16,757 bases of DNA, taken from NCBI GenBank assembly GCA_047622605.1, contig JBLHND010000069.1:1-16757 (forward strand), read 5' to 3'. Made by a program: the position numbers and the translations under genes. This DNA is from Motiliproteus sp047622605 (lineage in GTDB: Bacteria > Pseudomonadota > Gammaproteobacteria > Pseudomonadales > Balneatricaceae). Shown piece by piece: positions 13,801 through 16,757 of this stretch; positions within the stretch are counted from its first letter, which is position 1; each line of letters starts with the position of its first letter. The notes below the pieces were generated by a model. That model ran no database searches. It saw nothing but the letters and a program-made list of their open reading frames with translations, and had not been told where the DNA came from.

Positions 13801-14962
13801 CCGTGGCAGAGAGTGTTGCGGAGCTGAAAAAGCTGTTGTCGCCTTGCAGCCGGATCGTACCGCCTGACGCCGTGCCGTTGGCTTGGGTCGCAGCGCTCGC
13901 GGTTTGAATAATGGCCTCTGTGGCCGCATAGTCGATGCGCCCACCATTGCCGGCACGGCCATTGGCCAGGGCAACGCCGGCGTCGACAATCGCGCGGGCA
14001 TTGATCGCAATGCTGCCGCCGGTTGCACCCGACACATCCAGGCTGCCCAGCTGGCTGACCACATCGGCCGCCATGCGGATGGTGCCGTTGATATTCACCA
14101 TGCCCTTGGCTTCAATGATGCCGGTGTTGTTCACCATCGCGGTGGTAATGGCATCGGCCGCCTGGGCGGACATAAATACCTGGCCGCCGTCGGCCTGAAT
14201 CAGCTGTTTGTTGTCGGCCAGGGCCTGGAAAGCACCTTTGTCGATCGTAAAGCCGAGCAACGAGCCCTGGCTTAAATTCAGCGTGACCTGATTGCCCGAA
14301 GCCAATACCGCCTTGCCCAAAGTGGCCGAGATCACCCCCTCGTTAAGCACCTGGGGGGCCAACAGGGCAATATAGCCGCCTTGGGCGGCCGTCAAGGCGC
14401 CCTGGTTAGTGATGCCAGCCGAGCTGCCGTTATTGGCAAGGCGGTAGCTGCCGGCCATCAAGTCAGCATCACTCAGGCTCAGGGTAGACGCCACCAAACC
14501 GCCGACATTGACCTGGGCGTCCGCGCCAAACAACACGCCGTTGGGGTTGAGTACAAACACCTGGCCGTTGGCGCTGAGCGAGCCCAGAATCTGGCTTGGG
14601 TTTTGACCGATGACGCGATTCAGGGCAATGGCGAAGGCGTTGGGCTGGTTAAAGTGCACCGCCTCGTTGGCGCCAATGCTGAAGTCTTGCCAGTTGATGG
14701 CCAGGTTCTGGCTGCTTTGGCTGATGTTGGTGGTGCTGCCCGCCTGGGCAATCGTGCCGGCACCGGCACTGACCTGCCCCCCCGTGGGACCGGCGTGAGC
14801 CAAGGAGCCCCCCCCCGCCAAGTACAGGGCCGCCACCACCAGCTTGCAGCCGGTACCTGGTTTACCCTGGCCTTTGATATGTTCCGCAATGGCGACCCTG
14901 AGGCCGAGCGTTTTCTTCCAGATAAGACGATAAGTGCGATTCGGGGAGGCCTGTATCTTCAT
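10850..14962 (-). CDS. Two-partner secretion exoprotein TpsA, haemagglutinin-type with propeller-like repeats
   Basis: This 1370-residue secreted or surface protein is the substrate of the TpsB encoded directly downstream. It starts with an extended signal peptide (basic N-region MKIQASPNRTYRLIWKKTLG, hydrophobic LVVAALYLAGGG, cleavage after AHA, residue 57). A filamentous-haemagglutinin TPS domain follows at about 60-300, including the NPNG motif (139-142, NPNGVLFG). Glycine/alanine-rich beta-helix extends to about 540. Residues about 545-1125 are ten or eleven repeats built on GVTALSNGNYVV, SPxWGG, GAVTW and NSLVG. After them the beta-helix resumes (SLQASNDITVNQDITV) and the C-terminus carries small GTST and ELEA repeats. 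ATG 14962 has AGGT eight bases upstream. Runs of nine and seven G lie in the signal-peptide region. The product class is certain; adhesion, contact toxicity or another role cannot be chosen, and no toxin domain is visible. Confidence 0.92.
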   Translation of the reverse strand: MKIQASPNRTYRLIWKKTLGLRVAIAEHIKGQGKPGTGCKLVVAALYLAGGGSLAHAGPTGGQVSAGAGTIAQAGSTTNISQSSQNLAINWQDFSIGANEAVHFNQPNAFAIALNRVIGQNPSQILGSLSANGQVFVLNPNGVLFGADAQVNVGGLVASTLSLSDADLMAGSYRLANNGSSAGITNQGALTAAQGGYIALLAPQVLNEGVISATLGKAVLASGNQVTLNLSQGSLLGFTIDKGAFQALADNKQLIQADGGQVFMSAQAADAITTAMVNNTGIIEAKGMVNINGTIRMAADVVSQLGSLDVSGATGGSIAINARAIVDAGVALANGRAGNGGRIDYAATEAIIQTASAATQANGTASGGTIRLQGDNSFFSSATLSATGSTGGSIAVLGNRVVLAAAELDASGSTQGGTLLVGGDVHGGNADVLNAQITLINGATRLKADGGQGKVVVWSDSQTDYFGDISADQAGAIEVSSKGTLTYAGSANAGVGGTLLLDPANIIIDAAAGPAAYALLDPHAAANNYFGGATVVLGTTTNGVFTENGNIAVSSWGDDFGANQAGAVYLYDSNSGALLSTLHGTSAYDSVGGGQSGTGTVGITALSNGNYVVVSPRWNNPVGAVVSAGAVTWGNGSTGISAAVSVENSLVGDQAGSGMGSGGVTALSNGNYVVLSPNWSSSWGAVTWVDGSQARVGTVTALNSLVGTQAGDNVGSGGVTALLNNGNYVVVSESWNGRRGAATWGDGSQALVGPISEQNSWIGKSGSDNVGSDGVTALSNGNYVVGSSSWGGDQGAATWGDGSTGSHGVVSGSNSLIGDEMDHQVSSTGITALSDGNYVVGSLYWTGGAVTWGNGSDGTVVGYVESSNSLVGTQYDYVGSGGVTALSNGNYVVSSPSWGGNKGAVTWVEGGKPIVGTVSASNSLVGANAMDLIGYTNSSGLNGITVLSNGNYVVSSPYWGGYKGAVTWVEGGQSIVGTVSASNSLVGINGGNGGDFVGSGHVTALSDGNYVVGSPNWDDRSGAVTWVDGSQAFVGEVSASNSLVGTNMGYAGYGNRLVTALNNGNYVVRSTEWGGQLSAVTWVNGSQASVGEVSTSNSLVGTIRGDSIGGSGITALSNGNYLVASERYADSTGQVLIGTPGDLSFANGTGQTLTFNASAIGATLARGTAVSLQASNDITVNQDITVTGDTGGKLTLEAGRTINLNSAITTANGDFSATAGSTHAGVVAADRLPGEPVIRFGAAGAVDTGTGVKTLLGTVIAAATKPEDPGTSTGTSTGTSALTEVLAAKDAAVEALFKPRHPAGKRVHVSELEAELEAELEADETQSSSEVPGASSNALVRTYRLLKGGIKLPNNILASLKTDAASSGVE
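10996..11031 (-). repeat. Three exact 12-bp tandem repeats encoding ELEA
   Basis: The 12-mer CAGCCTCTAGTT (plus strand) occurs three times in a row without mismatch and encodes Glu-Leu-Glu-Ala units near the exoprotein C-terminus. The unit length keeps the frame, so copy-number change would only alter the length of an acidic helix. Confidence 0.8.
11125..11160 (-). repeat. Three 12-bp near-tandem repeats encoding GTST
   Basis: Three 12-base units related to GACGTACCCGTT encode a Gly-Thr-Ser-Thr linker in the exoprotein. The third unit has diverged (GAAGTACCGGGA). It is a flexible spacer between the end of the beta-helix and the C-terminal helical segment. Confidence 0.65.
11590..13330 (-). 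repeat. Ten-unit tandem repeat array inside tpsA (160-182 bp units)
   Basis: The DNA segment encoding NGNYVV recurs near 13129, 12947, 12779, 12614, 12449, 12289, 12107, 11934, 11766 and 11600, giving units of 160-182 bp, or 53-61 residues. Units share GVTALSNGNYVV, SPxWGG, GAVTWVDGSQ and VGxVSASNSLVG. An eleventh, degenerate unit lies upstream (near 13240-13330, ENGNIAVSSWGDDFG with AGAVYLYDSNSGALL). That unit reads like an FG-GAP/integrin-type blade, which suggests the array is a propeller or an open chain of blades. Length variation falls in the linker after NSLVG. The pattern may correspond to an existing Pfam repeat of unknown function (possibly DUF5650); I am not sure. Confidence 0.85.
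14777..14783 (-). repeat. Run of seven G in the start of tpsA
   Basis: On the coding strand seven G encode Thr60-Gly61-Gly62 just after the predicted signal cleavage site. A one-base slip here would put the TPS domain out of frame. Confidence 0.8.
14808..14816 (-). repeat. Run of nine G in the tpsA signal-peptide region
   Basis: Nine consecutive G on the coding strand encode Ala49 to Gly52 at the end of the hydrophobic signal segment. It is the longest homopolymer I see in the window. Such tracts are typical sites of slipped-strand frame switching in surface-protein genes. Confidence 0.85.
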
Positions 14963-15220
14963 TGTAAATACCTGTAATAAAAAAATTAAAACTGTTTTTA
15001 TTATGTGGTTGCAATGCTATTGCCGGCTAGACTGGCAGAATCGTTGGCTAATGTAGTTAATTCTAATATATCAATGTGTTAGAAAATAATTCTTCTGTGT
15101 GGTTTATACCATTACATCCGCTCTGTCGCTACTCGAAATCTTCGAATGTTTTTATCGAAAAGCGGAGGGCCTGGTACTTAGATTCACTCAGGGATGTTTG
15201 AATGTCGCGGGGGCGGGGCC

Positions 15221-15239
15221 GTTGTCAAAACCTGACAAC
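15221..15239. promoter_or_regulatory. Perfect inverted repeat GTTGTCA/TGACAAC, candidate operator
   Basis: Two seven-base arms without mismatch are separated by AAACC. The site lies in the divergent region, 259 bases upstream of tpsA and 263 upstream of yciH. The arm and spacer sizes fit a dimeric regulator. No T-run follows, so it is not an intrinsic terminator. Confidence 0.4.
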
Positions 15240-15306
15240 ATCGGCATCCCTGCAGGCTCAATGGCAGTCGTGGTCGCGGCTTCGGTTTCTTTGCCGTAAT
15301 ACACGC

Positions 15307-15338
15307 ATAAAGCCTCCGGGAGGCGAACCTTGCTTTAT
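15307..15338. promoter_or_regulatory. Nested inverted repeats (hairpin) upstream of yciH
   Basis: An outer pair ATAAAGC/GCTTTAT encloses an inner hairpin GCCTC-CGG-GAGGC. In RNA of the plus strand this would form a compact stem with an eight-base bulge. A T-poor tail follows, so termination is doubtful. It could be part of a 5' leader of yciH or an operator. Confidence 0.35.
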
Positions 15339-15501
15339 TGTAAAAACAGTAATGCACAATTAACAGTTCGCAATAACTAACTGGTACAGAGCGTTGTTTT
15401 TGCCTAGTCTTGGCGGTATCACCAATGCGTTCAAGCTACCTGTCAGTTGAGTTTTACGGGTAGTGTTCTCAGATAAACATCGACACTTAGTAGGAATCCT
15501 T

Positions 15502-15864
15502 ATGTCAAAACGCACCAACGCCCTGGGCGGTCTGGTCTACTCCACCGATCAGGGGCGGATGTGTCCGGACTGTTCCCTAGCCATCGAGCAGTGCAGCTGT
15601 GCACTCGACTCTGTCCCTGCAGGCGATGGTATTGTGCGCGTCAGTCGCGAGACGAAGGGGCGCAAGGGTAAAGGCGTGACCCTGATCAGCGGGGTGCCTT
15701 TGGCCTCGGCAGAGCTGAAACAGTTGGCCAAGCTACTTAAGCAACGCAGCAGTACCGGCGGTGCCGTAAAAGACGGTGTTATCGAAATTCAGGGTGATCA
15801 GCGTGCGCTGATGGTTGAATTGCTGCAAGCCCAAGGCTATACCGTTAAAAGATCGGGAGGCTGA
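15502..15864 (+). CDS. yciH: YciH/SUI1 family translation initiation factor-like protein
   Basis: YciH is the bacterial relative of eukaryotic eIF1 (SUI1) and is thought to influence start-site fidelity on the ribosome. The 120-residue protein carries the core signature TKGRKGKGVTLISGVPL, then AELKQLAKLLKQR, GGAVKDGVIEIQGDQR and a C-terminal QGYTVKRSGG, closely following E. coli YciH. It also has an N-terminal cysteine cluster CPDCSLAIEQCSC (C-x2-C-x6-C-x-C) that E. coli YciH lacks. I recall a similar cluster in Pseudomonas-type YciH, and it may bind zinc. ATG 15502 follows TAGGAA at a normal distance; the upstream in-frame extension to 15463 lacks family residues. Confidence 0.92.
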   Translation: MSKRTNALGGLVYSTDQGRMCPDCSLAIEQCSCALDSVPAGDGIVRVSRETKGRKGKGVTLISGVPLASAELKQLAKLLKQRSSTGGAVKDGVIEIQGDQRALMVELLQAQGYTVKRSGG

Positions 15865-15963
15865 GGAGCCTGCGAAGAAGTCCCCGGCAGTTTCTGGCCT
15901 TGCGTTGGGTCCGCAGGTTCCCTCACGCGCCCTGCGCAGGCCGTTGCAACAAGGAATGCCTCT

Positions 15964-16757
15964 GTGATCTATCATCTGGTTGCTCATGAGCAACTGCTCA
16001 GCAGTCCACAGCGTTTCCCGCTCTGGCGCGATGCGCTGCAGCGGCAGGGGATTCGCCTGGGTGGAATCTTCGATCTGACTCAGCCCGGCTGGCAAGAGGC
16101 GTTGTGCCAGCAGTTTGCCTCCGGTGATCGGGTGCTGGCGCTTGGGGGTGACGGCACCCTGAATGCGGTGGCCGAACTCTGTGTCGAGCACGACTGGCCG
16201 CTGGCCCTGCTGCCCGCAGGAACCGCCAATGACTTTGCCCGTGCGCTGAACATTCCTTGCCATCCTGATCTGGCCTGTGAGCTGTTGCACCGTGGCACAC
16301 TGCGTCCGCTGGATGTGGGCCGGCTCAATGGTCGGGTGTTTTTAAATGTCGCCCATATTGGCCTCGGTGCCGAGGTAACCTGGTCGTTGGGACATGAGCA
16401 CAAACGCTTCTGGGGGGGCTATAGTTATCTGCGCCAGCTGCTGAAGATTATCTCGGGACGGCGGCGCTTTAGCGCCCGTATCGAGGCCGATGGTCGGGTC
16501 ATACAGGGCCGCTGGTTAGAGATCGCGGTGGCCAACGGCCCCCGTTTTGGTGGTGGTCATAGGATCGATGGGGCTGGCTTTATGACCGGATCATTGACGC
16601 TGGTTGCGATCCGTGCCCGCCCCCTCGCCAGGGTGTTACTGGCCTGGCTGGCGGCGCGTCTGGGGCGTCCGCTTGACCGCAAATTGCTGCGGGTAGAGTC
16701 TGTGCGCCAGTGCCGGATTGTTACTCGGCGGCCCTTAAGAGTCACGGCCGACGGCGA
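15964..16757 (+). CDS. YegS/diacylglycerol-kinase-type lipid kinase, cut by window edge
   Basis: The family phosphorylates diacylglycerol, phosphatidylglycerol or related lipids using a DAGK catalytic domain. The first 264 codons are present and the frame is still open at the edge. Seen are the nucleotide-binding and catalytic motif ALGGDGTLNAVAE (GGDGT at 61-65), LLPAGTANDFARAL, the Asp/Gly stretch LDVGRLNGRVFLNVAHIGLG and AVANGPRFGGG. All match YegS-type kinases, whose full length is about 300 residues, so most of the gene is here. I chose GTG 15964 because AAGGA (15951-15955) is eight bases upstream and the ATG at 15956 is followed by a stop after two codons. It lies 99 bases after yciH on the same strand and may be co-transcribed. 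Confidence 0.9.
   Translation, partial: MIYHLVAHEQLLSSPQRFPLWRDALQRQGIRLGGIFDLTQPGWQEALCQQFASGDRVLALGGDGTLNAVAELCVEHDWPLALLPAGTANDFARALNIPCHPDLACELLHRGTLRPLDVGRLNGRVFLNVAHIGLGAEVTWSLGHEHKRFWGGYSYLRQLLKIISGRRRFSARIEADGRVIQGRWLEIAVANGPRFGGGHRIDGAGFMTGSLTLVAIRARPLARVLLAWLAARLGRPLDRKLLRVESVRQCRIVTRRPLRVTADG

Larger units (their letters stand above)
14963..15501. other. Gene-free region between tpsA and yciH
   Basis: The 539 bases hold no credible gene; a 66-codon plus-strand frame (15099-15299) has no recognisable features. Bases 14970-15110 are AT-rich and should contain the tpsA promoter. A short palindrome lies there (GCAAT and ATTGC around GCT, 15011-15023). Two further inverted repeats (15221-15239 and 15307-15338) are listed separately. 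The yciH promoter is probably between 15340 and 15490, but no clear -35/-10 pair is visible. Confidence 0.5.

Noticed and set aside
9163..14962. Contact-dependent inhibition (CDI) locus with toxin and immunity genes
   Set aside because: The exoprotein C-terminus shows no VENN-type pretoxin motif or toxin domain, and no small immunity gene follows it; tpsB comes directly after.
14381..14977. Plus-strand 198-codon open frame opposite the tpsA start
   Set aside because: It lies over the confidently assigned signal peptide and TPS domain and has no recognisable protein pattern.
15099..15299. 66-codon plus-strand frame upstream of yciH as a small gene
   Set aside because: No ribosome site, no family resemblance, and it contains the perfect inverted repeat at 15221-15239.
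15931..15940. Ten-base palindrome CCTGCGCAGG between yciH and the lipid kinase gene
   Set aside because: Short GC-rich palindromes are expected by chance at this base composition and no other feature supports it.

Overview
The window looks like the chromosome of a free-living, moderately GC-rich gammaproteobacterium. The gene families point that way: a small phasin (polyhydroxyalkanoate granules), an LpxL-type lipid A acyltransferase, an Lrp/AsnC regulator, the alpha-type arginine succinyltransferase AstA, a DUF5610-type protein, an AzlC/AzlD amino-acid exporter pair, ArfB, a YciH/SUI1 protein and a YegS-type lipid kinase. I cannot name the genus. No rRNA, tRNA, CRISPR array, transposase or phage gene is visible.

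Layout. Bases 1-229 are non-coding apart from a REP-like hairpin. A strong terminator (230-265) closes the phasin gene (280-606, minus). An AT-rich intergenic region with a perfect palindrome separates phasin from the divergent lipid A acyltransferase gene (952-1839, plus). That gene converges on an Lrp-family gene (1844-2320, minus). The Lrp gene is divergent from astA (2588-3661, plus), and midway between the two is a near-perfect match to the E. coli Lrp consensus. Next come a DUF5610-type gene (3747-4901, plus) and a D-2-hydroxyacid dehydrogenase (5000-5974, plus), whose end overlaps the end of a YciC-like membrane protein gene (minus). The minus-strand azlC-azlD operon (7972-6832) ends in a long inverted repeat.

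A plus-strand pair follows: a two-helix membrane protein of unknown function (8141-8527) and arfB (8604-9023). The 76 bases between them hold a degenerate second copy of the start of arfB. It forms a small reading frame whose stop overlaps the arfB start codon.

The largest locus is a two-partner secretion system on the minus strand (14962-9163). Its tpsA encodes a 1370-residue exoprotein and its tpsB the outer-membrane FhaC/ShlB-type transporter; the two genes are separated by one base. The exoprotein has an extended signal peptide, a haemagglutinin-type TPS domain, and then about ten tandem 53-61-residue repeats that resemble beta-propeller blades, inserted in the beta-helical passenger. Its 5' end carries runs of nine and seven G, which makes slipped-strand phase variation possible.

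After a 539-bp gene-free stretch with two inverted repeats, yciH (15502-15864) and the start of a YegS/diacylglycerol-kinase-type gene (15964 to the window edge) lie on the plus strand.

The genes do not form one pathway. The linked units are lrp/astA (probable regulator and target), azlCD (exporter), unknown membrane gene/leader/arfB (probable co-transcription) and tpsA-tpsB (secretion system). The best candidates for new biology are the exoprotein's repeat cassette with its homopolymer tracts, and the arfB-like leader frame.
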